A DNA stretch of 64,000 bases from NCBI GenBank assembly GCA_003480725.1, contig QUJQ01000003.1, positions 431,082 through 495,081 of the forward strand, in the 5' to 3' direction. Numbering within the stretch: the stretch's first letter is position 1; every line of letters starts with the position of its first letter. A program made the position numbers and the translations under genes. The notes under the pieces were generated by a model. It was given only the letters and a program-made list of their open reading frames with translations, had not been told where the DNA came from and did not search any database. Shown piece by piece: positions 51,961-60,237 of the stretch. The stretch is from Clostridiaceae bacterium AM27-36LB. Its GTDB lineage: Bacteria; Bacillota; Clostridia; Lachnospirales; Lachnospiraceae.

Positions 51961-52893
51961 TTATTTCGCTGCGGTCAGCGCACCCTGAATATCTGCGATC
52001 ATTGCCTCTACTGCTGCACGGGAAGCATCTCCGAAGTTCTCTGCGCCAAATTTTGCATAAGCCTCCTGCTTGTAAGCAGCAATGATTCCTCTGGAAGAGT
52101 TTACGATAGCTCCCAGTCCATCTTCATTGAAGAAATGAACCAGATCCTTGCCTTTTCCGCCCTGTGCACCATAACCCGGCACCAGAATAAAGGATTTTGG
52201 CATAACTTTACGAAGGATCTCTCCCTGCTCCGGATAGGTTGCTCCTACTACAGCTCCAACATAACTGTATCCACTCTCTCCCATATGCTCTTCTCCCCAC
52301 TGGGCTACCTTCTCTCCCACCAGCTCATAGAGCGGCTTTCCATCGATCTTCTGATCCTGGAACTCTCCACTGGACGGATTGGAGGTCTTCACAAGGATGA
52401 AAAGACCTTTGTTCTCCTGCTTGCATACATCGATAAACGGCTTCACACCGTCAGATCCCAGATACGGATTGACGGTTGCAAAATCCTCGTCAAATCCTGC
52501 ATAAGTCTTGCTTCCTACCTGTACTTTTCCCAGATGTCCCACTGCATAAGCTGCTGATGTAGATCCGATATCACCTCTTTTAATATCTCCGATCACCACA
52601 AGATCCTTGGATTTACAGTAATCTACAGTCTTCTTATATGCCTTCAGTCCCTCGATACCGAACTGCTCGTACATGGCGATCTGCGGCTTTACTGCCGGGA
52701 TCAGATCATAGGTCTTGTCTACGATTTCTTTATTAAACTGCCAGATAGCCTCTGCCGCCCCTTCCAGAGTCTCGCCATACTCTGCGAATGCCTTTTTCTG
52801 GATGTGCTCCGGCACATAGGAAAGCATCGGATCAAGTCCTACAACAATCGGTGCTTTTGTCTTCTGAATCTTGTTGATCAGCTTATTAATCAT
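51961..52893 (-). CDS. pyrF: Orotidine 5'-phosphate decarboxylase, type 2
   Basis: About 310 residues, the long type of OMP decarboxylase. APIVVGLDPMLSYVP near residue 13, DLVVIGDIKRGDIGSTSAAYA near 92 (catalytic DxKxxD), LVKTSNPSSGEFQD near 165 and PGYGAQGGKG near 245 are visible. AAAGGAG seven bases before the ATG at 52893 fixes the start. It is first in pyrF-pyrK-pyrD-pyrE. A TTGAAA/TAAACT pair on the minus strand near 52945-52973 is a weak promoter candidate. Confidence 0.94.
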   Translation of the reverse strand: MINKLINKIQKTKAPIVVGLDPMLSYVPEHIQKKAFAEYGETLEGAAEAIWQFNKEIVDKTYDLIPAVKPQIAMYEQFGIEGLKAYKKTVDYCKSKDLVVIGDIKRGDIGSTSAAYAVGHLGKVQVGSKTYAGFDEDFATVNPYLGSDGVKPFIDVCKQENKGLFILVKTSNPSSGEFQDQKIDGKPLYELVGEKVAQWGEEHMGESGYSYVGAVVGATYPEQGEILRKVMPKSFILVPGYGAQGGKGKDLVHFFNEDGLGAIVNSSRGIIAAYKQEAYAKFGAENFGDASRAAVEAMIADIQGALTAAK

Positions 52894-53026
52894 GAGATAT
52901 CTCCTTTTTCTGCTTGTTTTCTGGGCTTTGCCCATTTTCTGGGTATAAGTTTAGCATATGTGGACAGGTATTTCAACGTAATCACGTTCTAAAAACTTAA
53001 GTTTTGCTTAAGATGTCCGGCAAAAA

Positions 53027-53055
53027 TTGACATGAAATATACAGTCAGCTATACT
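53027..53055 (+). promoter_or_regulatory. Near-consensus SigA promoter
   Basis: Plus strand TTGACA, 17 bp, TATACT, 32 bp before the start of the small membrane protein gene at 53088. Confidence 0.85.
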
Positions 53056-53087
53056 GAATCTATCAATTACCAATGGAGGGAAAGAGT

Positions 53088-53555
53088 ATGAGTTATGCAA
53101 ATGCTATTATTGGACTGGGAGTTGGAATTGCAGCAGTTATCCTTATTATTGCAATCGCCTGCTATGTGATTTTTTCTTACGCACACATGAAAGCATTGAA
53201 GGCATTGGGATATGATAAGGCATGGCTTGCATGGATTCCGTATGGCTGCACTTTTGCATGTGCAGATGCGGCAGCAAAAGATGAAGACCCGGTAGAATTG
53301 TTCGGAAGCTTCACTGTCCCGGCACTTCTGTTCAAACTGTGGTGGATCCTGCTTCTGGTACTTGGATTCCTGCCGTTCCCGGGATGGCTTTCCAATGTCC
53401 TGAGTATTGCATTGAATATTGTATTTATGGGATCGATTTACGCAAAGATGTTTGCAGAGCTGGATGGCAAGACGGAAAGCGAAGAGCAGGTGCTTGGATG
53501 TGGGTCCGGATTCCTGCCGATCGTTGCAGTATTCAAATTCTTATGCATGAAATAA
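53088..53555 (+). CDS. Four-helix small membrane protein, function unknown
   Basis: A 155-residue membrane protein. Hydrophobic segments cover about residues 5-30, 38-55 (AWLAWIPYGCTFACADAA), 75-95 (LLFKLWWILLLVLGFLPF) and 98-118. The KALKALGYDKAWLAWIPY motif resembles a widespread group of uncharacterised clostridial membrane proteins. GGAGGG seven bases upstream selects the ATG at 53088 over an ATG at 53073 that lies inside the ribosome binding site. It has a near-consensus promoter and its own terminator, so it is a stand-alone, probably well-expressed gene. Confidence 0.75.
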   Translation: MSYANAIIGLGVGIAAVILIIAIACYVIFSYAHMKALKALGYDKAWLAWIPYGCTFACADAAAKDEDPVELFGSFTVPALLFKLWWILLLVLGFLPFPGWLSNVLSIALNIVFMGSIYAKMFAELDGKTESEEQVLGCGSGFLPIVAVFKFLCMK

Positions 53556-53570
53556 ATCATTACCAGATGA

Positions 53571-53607
53571 AAGGAGCTGTCGTAAGATGTGATTACGGCA
53601 GCTCCTT
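53571..53607 (+). terminator. Intrinsic terminator
   Basis: AAGGAGCTGTCGTAA pairs with TTACGGCAGCTCCTT around GATGTGA, followed by TTTT. It lies 16 bp past the stop of the small membrane protein gene. Confidence 0.88.
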
Positions 53608-53711
53608 TTTTCTGTGTTATTTTTCCGAACACAAAAATTCCAGGCCGGACAACCTGGAATCTTTGCGTTGAAATGTATATAACTACTAAGGGGATAGAGA
53701 AAAGCAAAACG

Positions 53712-53792
53712 AAAAAAAGACAGTACCGGGCTTCGGTGCTATCTCCATTGATAACTTTTCGTTTTAGGCTTCCAGGAGTTTTCCTCCTGTTG
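53712..53792 (-). ncRNA. Candidate orphan small RNA of about 80 nt
   Basis: A strong promoter (53799-53826) on the minus strand drives a short region with no open frame. The predicted RNA starts near 53792, forms CAGGAG/CTCCTG around GAAAA (53773-53790), has an A-rich linker, and ends with a GATAGCACCG/CGGTACTGTC-like hairpin (53719-53743) followed by seven U (53712-53718). It matches no RNA family I know. Confidence 0.5.
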
Positions 53793-53798
53793 AGTCCT

Positions 53799-53826
53799 AT
53801 TATACGTTTTAAGGCTTGAAAGTCAA
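53799..53826 (-). promoter_or_regulatory. Promoter of the candidate small RNA
   Basis: Minus strand TTGACT, 16 bp, TATAAT. No gene lies within 80 bp downstream; the transcript meets an intrinsic terminator. Confidence 0.7.
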
Positions 53827-53896
53827 CGTTTTTTCAAATTTCCATATTTCTTTTATCAACTCTGATTTTCGCCAAAAAAATTTTAGATATCTGTGC

Positions 53897-53966
53897 AAAA
53901 AAGGAGCCCTCCTGCAACTGGAAGGGCCTTAAAAAGGGAGGATGCCGAGTGCTGCTCACTCGGCAT
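53897..53966 (-). terminator. Double-hairpin 3' end after the PPK2 gene, or second small RNA
   Basis: A perfect 10-bp stem ATGCCGAGTG/CACTCGGCAT (53942-53966) is followed, past CCTCCC, by a GCCCTTCC...GGAGGGC hairpin (53906-53927) and six T (53897-53902). It lies 127 bp after the polyphosphate phosphotransferase stop. A TATAAT near 54025 could start a separate RNA of about 120 nt with an exposed CCUCCC. Confidence 0.65.
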
Positions 53967-54092
53967 ATTATGAAAAAGTTTTATTTAAAGTATTTAACTA
54001 GCTGTCTTTCTTTTGATGATTTTATTATATGCAACAATCGTGAAGGAATCATGATAAGTTCGTTAACCTTTTTTGAAAGATAAATGAACAAA

Positions 54093-55565
54093 TTATGAAC
54101 AGCCTAAAACCTTCTCCAACTCCTCTACCACAATCCGCAATGCCTTGATCCGGGCATATTTTTTGTCTGTGGATTCCAGAATATGCCACGGAGCATAGAC
54201 TGTGCTGGTCTTCTGGATCATCTCATTGACTGCGGTCTCGTACTGATCCCACTTGTCTCGGTTTCTCCAGTCTTCGTCCGTGATCTTCCACTGTTTTTCC
54301 GGTGTATTCTGGCGATCTGTAAAGCGGGCAAGCTGCGTTTCCTTATCAATCTGCACCCAGAATTTGATCAGCACAGCACCCCAATCCTGCAATTCCTTTT
54401 CGAATTCGTTGATCTCGTTGTACGCACGCATCCAGTCATTTTCACTGCAGAATCCCTCCAGCCGTTCCACCATCACCCGACCGTACCAGGTACGGTCAAA
54501 GATTGCAATATGCCCGGTCTTAGGAAGTCTTGTCCAGAATCTCCACAGATAATGTCTTGCCTTCTCATGAGGCTCCGGACTGGCAATTGGATACACTTCA
54601 TATCCACGCGGATCCAAAGCACCGGTGATTCTCTTGATATTTCCTCCCTTGCCTGCTGCATCCCAGCCTTCATAGGCGATGATCACGGGAACTTTCTTGC
54701 GATACAGACGGTTATGCAGTTCTCCCAGCCGTGCCTGCAGCCGATCCAGTTCTTCCTTATAAGTATTGTCATCCAGTTCCTTATCAAGCGGGATCTCTGA
54801 AAGCTTCGGCATCTGCGTCATAGGAAATACATTCTGAAGAAGCGGCACCGCCAGTGCCTGATTGCTCAGTGCAATGTCGATCCCCTGAGTCAGATATTCC
54901 AGCACCTGCAGCTCTGTCCATTTTCTGGACTCCGCATCGATCATATACCAGGGTGCTGATGACAGACTGGTGTCTTTCATAAATGATAAATAAGCTTCCT
55001 GACATTTTTTATAATGTTTATGCTGCCATACATCCCGTTTGCTGATCCGCCAGGAAGTATCTGCTTTTTTCTCCAGGACTTCCATCCGTTTTTCCTGCTC
55101 TTTTTCTGAAATATGCAGGAAGAATTTCATGACCAGATATCCGTTATCTGTAAGCTGACGTTCAAATCTGCGAACACTTTCGATCCGGTCTGCATATGTC
55201 TTTTCCCTCAGATCACCAGAGAGCTTCTCCTGTACAGTCTCATCCATCCAGCCTGAATCAAAAAATGCGAACTTTCCAGCTTCCGGAAGTCTCTTAAAAT
55301 ACCGGTAGAGAAATGGCTTTCTTTTTTCCTCTTCGGTCTTCTTTTCCAATGACTCCACATTGAAAAAGCGGGGATCTATGTTCTGGATCACACGGCCAAT
55401 GCAGTTTCCTTTTCCTGCAGTTCCCCATCCTTCCATCAACACCAGAACCGGAAGCTTCTTCTCTTTGAGCAGCATCTGCTGACGAGCCAGCTTCTCCCGC
55501 GCCGTCTGCAGACGATCTTTCAGTTCTTCCGTTCCAGGACATTCTGTCGGTTCCCACATTTTCAT
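54093..55565 (-). CDS. pap: Polyphosphate:AMP phosphotransferase, two-domain PPK2 (Pap type)
   Basis: A 490-residue protein with two PPK2 domains. Domain 1 (about 15-235): MEGWGTAGKGNCIGR near 44 and FDSGWMDE near 100. Domain 2 (about 260-490): AYEGWDAAGKGGNIKRITGALDPRGYEVYPI by position 297-327 and FDRTWYGRVMVERLEGF near 364. Class II PPK2 enzymes use polyphosphate to convert AMP to ADP; usually the C-terminal copy is catalytic. Domain 1 has a Walker A but SGW in place of RSWY, so it may be inactive. AAGGGGG lies six bases before the ATG. Confidence 0.9.
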   Translation of the reverse strand: MKMWEPTECPGTEELKDRLQTAREKLARQQMLLKEKKLPVLVLMEGWGTAGKGNCIGRVIQNIDPRFFNVESLEKKTEEEKRKPFLYRYFKRLPEAGKFAFFDSGWMDETVQEKLSGDLREKTYADRIESVRRFERQLTDNGYLVMKFFLHISEKEQEKRMEVLEKKADTSWRISKRDVWQHKHYKKCQEAYLSFMKDTSLSSAPWYMIDAESRKWTELQVLEYLTQGIDIALSNQALAVPLLQNVFPMTQMPKLSEIPLDKELDDNTYKEELDRLQARLGELHNRLYRKKVPVIIAYEGWDAAGKGGNIKRITGALDPRGYEVYPIASPEPHEKARHYLWRFWTRLPKTGHIAIFDRTWYGRVMVERLEGFCSENDWMRAYNEINEFEKELQDWGAVLIKFWVQIDKETQLARFTDRQNTPEKQWKITDEDWRNRDKWDQYETAVNEMIQKTSTVYAPWHILESTDKKYARIKALRIVVEELEKVLGCS

Positions 55566-55577
55566 TTTAATACCCCC

Positions 55578-56600
55578 TTACTCTTTTATTCTTTCACGTT
55601 GATCTATTTTCCATACCTGATCTTTTTCGCTTTTTCCAAACAGTAAGAATCTCAACGGTTTCACACAATCAATGATATAGATCAATGCCCCTGTGATCAC
55701 ACTCATAGCCACAAATGCTGCTGCCGTATATAAAAGCCCTTCTACGCTCCAGAACGCATATGCGGTCTTGTCCGGATTCAACACTGTCGCAAACTGATAA
55801 TGAATCACATAGATCTCCAGTGTATAAGTACCAAGCTTTGAAAGCTTTCTCTTAAGCTCACAGGTTTTCCAGTCCAGTACCATACGGATCAGCCAGAAAC
55901 AGCCCAGAAACGAAGCAGCCGTCTGCACTCCCAGCATCCCAATTCCGGTCACAGTCACCAGATCAAGCATCACGACCATCACCAGAAATACAACAGCGCA
56001 AAGTCCTGCGATCCACCTCTGCATGGAAGCCGGTGCATATGTTTCCACAAATTCCCGGTGTCTTCCCACAAAATATGCTACCGTATAATAAGGCAGATAA
56101 ATGATCAGAATAGAAGGACTTAAAAATGTGACTCCAGCAAGATAAGACACTAATATCACACAGCAGCCTGTCAGCCAGACAGCCCAGAAGGCAATCTCTT
56201 TTTCCGTAACTGCCTCCAGAAGCTGTGCCGTATAACACAGCACAGTAAACAAAAATAATGCCATCAGAAACCATAAGCCATAGTCCAGCTGAAACAGGAC
56301 TGTACGTAATGCCTGGGGCACATATGTCATATGCTGCACCACCAGCCAGGAGAAGAACGGAAGCAGATAAGCCACTGCCCGTCTGCCGATCTTTTTTCTA
56401 TATTGTTCCAGATTGGTAATCTTCTTTCCTGTTCCTGCCAGATACCCGCTGATCAGGAAAAACATTGGCATCTGAATGGATTTTATTACATCATAAAGGT
56501 ACGGATCTGTCATATGATTGTGTACCTGCACATGGCCGAACATGACCAGCAGGATCGCAATTCCTTTCAGACAATCCAGGGATTCATTTCTCTCTTTCAT
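55578..56600 (-). CDS. Acyltransferase-3 family membrane protein
   Basis: A 340-residue membrane protein with about ten helices. SLDCLKGIAILLVMFGHVQVHN near residues 7-28 with its histidine, and MFFLISGYLAG near 46, are the acyltransferase 3 (OafA/YrhL-type) signatures. Such enzymes move acetyl or succinyl groups to sugars of surface polymers. It is 12 bp upstream of the PPK2 gene and is divergent from the TagF-like gene, so its polymer substrate may be the teichoic acid or polysaccharide made nearby. Confidence 0.87.
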   Translation of the reverse strand: MKERNESLDCLKGIAILLVMFGHVQVHNHMTDPYLYDVIKSIQMPMFFLISGYLAGTGKKITNLEQYRKKIGRRAVAYLLPFFSWLVVQHMTYVPQALRTVLFQLDYGLWFLMALFLFTVLCYTAQLLEAVTEKEIAFWAVWLTGCCVILVSYLAGVTFLSPSILIIYLPYYTVAYFVGRHREFVETYAPASMQRWIAGLCAVVFLVMVVMLDLVTVTGIGMLGVQTAASFLGCFWLIRMVLDWKTCELKRKLSKLGTYTLEIYVIHYQFATVLNPDKTAYAFWSVEGLLYTAAAFVAMSVITGALIYIIDCVKPLRFLLFGKSEKDQVWKIDQRERIKE

Positions 56601-56646
56601 ACAATCTCCATTTACATATCATTCTGTTTTTAGTTTAGCACACCAA

Positions 56647-56675
56647 TTGTCACGGGGCAAGGAATGTGTTACACT
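56647..56675 (+). promoter_or_regulatory. Promoter of the TagF-like gene
   Basis: Plus strand TTGTCA, 17 bp, TACACT. On the other strand the same segment holds TTGCCC/TAAACT for the divergent acyltransferase gene, so the two promoters overlap. Confidence 0.5.
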
Positions 56676-56720
56676 GTAACCGCTTGTTGAGACCATACTT
56701 TCAAGAAATGGAGATTACCT

Positions 56721-57902
56721 ATGATAAACTTTTTACGACGTACCCCGTTATATCCTGTGCTGGCCGGTATCTATCCCCGCCTCCACAATTTCTATATCTG
56801 GCTGGTGTGGCAGATCTGCTATCTGCTGCCTGTGGATCAGCACAAAATCGTATTCAGTAATTTCAACGGCGGTGGATTTGGCGATAATGCCCGCTACATT
56901 GCGGAGGAATGCATCCGCAGGAAGATACCTTATAAGATGTACTGGGTCTGCAGTAATCCTGCACTTCCTTTTCCAAAGGAACTGAACCTTGTTCCTCCGA
57001 ACACAGCAGCTTTTGTATACCATATGGCAACTTCCGGTTGCTGGGTAGATACTACCAGAAAGCTCTACTATTTTAAGAAGAAAAAGAATCAGACCTACAT
57101 CCACACCTGGCACGCAGGTCCTGGTCTTAAAAAGATCGAACGTGATGCTGGAAGCGGACTTACAGATAAGTATGTACGCTATGCGCAGCGTGATTCCAAA
57201 GCCATCGACCTTCTGTTATCCAACTGCCGCTTCTGGACCCAGTGCTTCCGCAGCTGCTTCTGGTATGACGGTCCGATCATGGAGAAAGGTCTTCCGAAAA
57301 ATGACCTGTATTTTCAAGATCAGGAGCCACTCCGACGCATGATTCGGGAATATTATGGCCTTCCCATGGATGCAAAGATCGTGCTCTATGTGCCGACCTG
57401 GAGAGAAAACAGGAAATTACATGTGTATCATCTTGATTTTGAAAAATGTCTGGAAGCCTTCACCACTCGCTTCGGCGGTGACTGGTATATGCTGGTCCGC
57501 ATGCATCCCAATGTAAATGCAGCGGATTTTGATATTCATTATACAGACCGTATCCTGAATGCATCTCCCTATCCCAACTCTCAGGAGCTTCTGGCTGCCG
57601 GTGATGTGGTCATCACCGACTACTCTTCCTGTGGCTTTGATTATATCCAGCTGGATCGCCCCTCTTTCCTGTATGCAGAGGATTACGATCAGATGAAGCG
57701 TGACAAAGGTTACTACTTGGAATTATCCGATCTACCTACACCGATCGCATTTAACAATGCTCAGATGCTCAAAAATATTCTGGACTATTCAGAGGAAGAA
57801 TATGAACAGAAACGAGAAGTGTTCATGCAGAAAATGCAATATTATGATGATGGCCATGCCTCAGAGGCTGTTGTCGATTATATTCTGGAACATACGAAAT
57901 GA
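56721..57902 (+). CDS. CDP-glycerol glycerophosphotransferase family protein (TagB/TagF type)
   Basis: A 393-residue protein of the teichoic-acid primase/polymerase family. FSNFNGGGFGDNARYIAEE near residue 45, THTWHAGPGLKKI near 123 and a C-terminal GT-B-like half (VLYVPTWRENRKL near 220, MLVRMHPNVN near 255, DVVITDYSSCGFDYIQLDRPSFLY by 290-315) follow the family. It would transfer glycerol-phosphate or a related polyol-phosphate from a CDP carrier to a lipid-linked glycan at the inner membrane face. GGAG lies seven bases before the ATG. It is the only plus-strand gene in this block; no tagD is beside it. Confidence 0.88.
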   Translation: MINFLRRTPLYPVLAGIYPRLHNFYIWLVWQICYLLPVDQHKIVFSNFNGGGFGDNARYIAEECIRRKIPYKMYWVCSNPALPFPKELNLVPPNTAAFVYHMATSGCWVDTTRKLYYFKKKKNQTYIHTWHAGPGLKKIERDAGSGLTDKYVRYAQRDSKAIDLLLSNCRFWTQCFRSCFWYDGPIMEKGLPKNDLYFQDQEPLRRMIREYYGLPMDAKIVLYVPTWRENRKLHVYHLDFEKCLEAFTTRFGGDWYMLVRMHPNVNAADFDIHYTDRILNASPYPNSQELLAAGDVVITDYSSCGFDYIQLDRPSFLYAEDYDQMKRDKGYYLELSDLPTPIAFNNAQMLKNILDYSEEEYEQKREVFMQKMQYYDDGHASEAVVDYILEHTK

Positions 57903-57938
57903 TGGAAATCTTCAGACATCAAATTCTCCAATATCAAA

Positions 57939-57974
57939 ACCCCGGTATCCATCTGGATCACCGGGGTATTTTTT
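57939..57974. terminator. Bidirectional terminator between convergent genes
   Basis: ACCCCGGT (57939-57946) and ACCGGGGT (57960-57967) with an inner ATCC/GGAT pair, then ATTTTTT on the plus strand and TTTT on the minus strand. It serves the TagF-like gene and the convergent acyltransferase gene. Confidence 0.88.
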
Positions 57975-57992
57975 AATCATATTGAAATAACA

Positions 57993-59036
57993 TTATACAT
58001 GCGTTATTGTTCTTCCATCCATTCTCTTTCTATGGCATATTTTTCCAACAATCGTCAGCACTCCCATGCTTCCAAACACCATCAGCGCTTTTTGCAGCAC
58101 TTCAGGCAGTCCCAGCACCATCGCTCCTGCCTGGATAAACATGTAGACAAACATATGAAGGCACAGAATCGGAAGCGTCTGCTGTCCAACCAGGCTGATC
58201 AGATGGGATACCTTTGGAAGCTTCACTTCCACCAGTGCACCCAGCATGAGGATCACGATGGATCCTGAGATTCCAACCAACAGATATGCCAGCATGCTGA
58301 CACCATAGTTACCGCAGGATAAGTTCACACTGCCGCATACAAAGCCCAGCAGCAGAAATACATTAAAAGAACCGATCCACAACCGCTTATCCTGATCCAG
58401 CTTCTGTGCTCCGTCTCTCTGTCGGAATGCTTCGCCTGCTGCAAAGAAGCAGGAAAAATAAGGAACTGCTTCCAGACTCCAGGGCAATAAGAGAGGTGTG
58501 ACATAATGCCAGATCACTGATGCCATGAGTCCTGCCATCAGCAACTGATACTTTCGTCTGCTCTTACTGATCAGTCCATACCAGGCATAGACTAGAAAAA
58601 GAGCTGTCAGAAACCACAATGGAGAATTCAGAAGATTCAAGAGCACTGGATTCTCTCCTGTATAGCTGCTCTGCCACATCTGATTCCGTGAATAGAGGAT
58701 TCCTAGGAGAGACTGTATCTTCAGATCTCCTGGATTGCCGCTCAGCACGGAATCCTTCAGATAAAAAAACAGCCATAGAAAAGCACTGGTTCCAAAGTAT
58801 GGGATCAGAAGACGCTTTGCTTTTTTCCAGAGAAAAGCGCCATAACTCTCCCCTTCTTTTCTACGAAAAGTGTAGCCCGCCGCGAAGAAAAAGATGGGCA
58901 TATAGAACATACCGCCATAATAGGTGAGGGCTCCCAGCGAGCAGCCTGCATGGACAGCCAGCACCACCAGAATTCCCATGGCTTTTCCAAAATCCAGCCA
59001 TTCCAATCGTTTCTTTTGTTCTGCATTTCTACTCAT
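57993..59036 (-). CDS. Acyltransferase-3 family membrane protein
   Basis: About 347 residues and ten membrane helices. EWLDFGKAMGILVVLAVHAGCS near residues 12-33 and MPIFFFAAGYTFRRKEGES near 46 match the acyltransferase 3 family, including the conserved first-helix histidine. The protein likely acetylates a cell-surface polysaccharide. Start choice is uncertain: AGAGGAG lies 9 bases before a GTG at 59039 and 12 before the ATG at 59036; a GTG at 59066 lacks a site. It is the last gene of the rhamnose-polysaccharide run. Confidence 0.82.
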   Translation of the reverse strand: MSRNAEQKKRLEWLDFGKAMGILVVLAVHAGCSLGALTYYGGMFYMPIFFFAAGYTFRRKEGESYGAFLWKKAKRLLIPYFGTSAFLWLFFYLKDSVLSGNPGDLKIQSLLGILYSRNQMWQSSYTGENPVLLNLLNSPLWFLTALFLVYAWYGLISKSRRKYQLLMAGLMASVIWHYVTPLLLPWSLEAVPYFSCFFAAGEAFRQRDGAQKLDQDKRLWIGSFNVFLLLGFVCGSVNLSCGNYGVSMLAYLLVGISGSIVILMLGALVEVKLPKVSHLISLVGQQTLPILCLHMFVYMFIQAGAMVLGLPEVLQKALMVFGSMGVLTIVGKICHRKRMDGRTITHV

Positions 59037-59097
59037 CACTGAAAGCAACTCCTCTTTCTTTTTCACCCATCTTACGCAGCAGGATCTGCAACAGAAC

Positions 59098-60237
59098 TTA
59101 CTGCTTATCTAATAATGCTGTCAGCTTCCCACTCAAGGGCTCCACATACCGAACAGACAGTTCTGACAATCCCACGGTAATGACACTGATCAGTACCAGA
59201 TCGATCAGACAAGTCAGATTATATCCAAGCAAAGGCTCCACAGTCAGCAAAAACCAGGATCCAAATGTGGCAATCACCAGAAAATGAATCAAGTACAGGG
59301 AATAGGAAATCCGTCCCATATACAAAAAAATCTTCTTTGATAAGAACCCCTGCACCGACTTCAGGTTTAACACTGCAAATACGAAGCAAAGCACGCCAAA
59401 GATATGATAATAATTCACGAATACGAAAGGAAGGATTCCCCACAGAGTTCCTTCGTAGCCAAAACCTGCAGACGGATAGCACATAAAATAAAGTCCCACT
59501 GCAAACATGAGCCAGTTTAAGATCCGGTTACCACACAACCACTGCTTCCAATTCCAGTCCGTGCACATAAAGTCACACAGCACGTAACCAAGAAAAATAC
59601 CAAGAAAATCTGTCCGCAACAATACAACCGCAACAATCGCATACACGATCCAACGGAAACGTCTGCCACCGGTCAGCGCCGCCAGCGCATAGTCAATGTA
59701 CGCTCCTAAAAACAGAATCTGCAGAGTCCACAGCACGCCATTATAATCATTCGTTCCAAACAGGAAACATCCGTACAAGGATTCTTTGAGCATGCTCAAA
59801 AATGATGGTGAAAAACTGTTAAATCCGGCAAACCATTCTTCTGAACCTGCCAGTACCGCTGCAGCCGTATTCTGATAGAGTCCAAGCTTCATTGCCAGAT
59901 AGATCAGGATATTGATCACCAGAACCGTCGGCATCAGACGAAGATATCTCTTTTTCGCACTTGCAGCCAGTCTCTTTTTATCTCCGGTTATCATGAAACT
60001 TCTGCACAGCAGAAAGCCACTCAGGATCAGGAACAGCCGAACCGCTGTATTTCCATTAAAAAATACATTCAGAGGGGATTTTCCGATGACAATATCTATC
60101 TTTCCCGGCAGATGACAGCTCGCCGGGTCATAATGATACATTCCATAATAAAACGCATAGACGAAATGGGTCAGGAATACGGCCACACAGCCGATTCCTT
60201 TGAGCCCGTCTAAATATTCCAGTTTTTCCGTACGCAC
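59098..60237 (-). CDS. Acyltransferase-3 family membrane protein
   Basis: About 379 residues with ten helices. EYLDGLKGIGCVAVFLTHFVYA near residues 6-27 and NTAVRLFLILSGFLLCRSFM near 63 are the acyltransferase 3 signatures. The start is GTG at 60237 with GGTGG six bases upstream, inside the preceding gene, overlapping by 28 bp; the frame continues to 60348 but that part is out of family. It is the second acyltransferase in this operon, so the surface polymer may carry two kinds of acyl groups or one enzyme may handle a lipid intermediate. Confidence 0.82.
   Translation of the reverse strand: MRTEKLEYLDGLKGIGCVAVFLTHFVYAFYYGMYHYDPASCHLPGKIDIVIGKSPLNVFFNGNTAVRLFLILSGFLLCRSFMITGDKKRLAASAKKRYLRLMPTVLVINILIYLAMKLGLYQNTAAAVLAGSEEWFAGFNSFSPSFLSMLKESLYGCFLFGTNDYNGVLWTLQILFLGAYIDYALAALTGGRRFRWIVYAIVAVVLLRTDFLGIFLGYVLCDFMCTDWNWKQWLCGNRILNWLMFAVGLYFMCYPSAGFGYEGTLWGILPFVFVNYYHIFGVLCFVFAVLNLKSVQGFLSKKIFLYMGRISYSLYLIHFLVIATFGSWFLLTVEPLLGYNLTCLIDLVLISVITVGLSELSVRYVEPLSGKLTALLDKQ

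Noticed and set aside
52894..53000. PyrR-type attenuator upstream of pyrF
   Set aside because: Only a short GGGC/GCCC pairing and a repeated CCCAGAAAA are present, with no antiterminator-terminator set.
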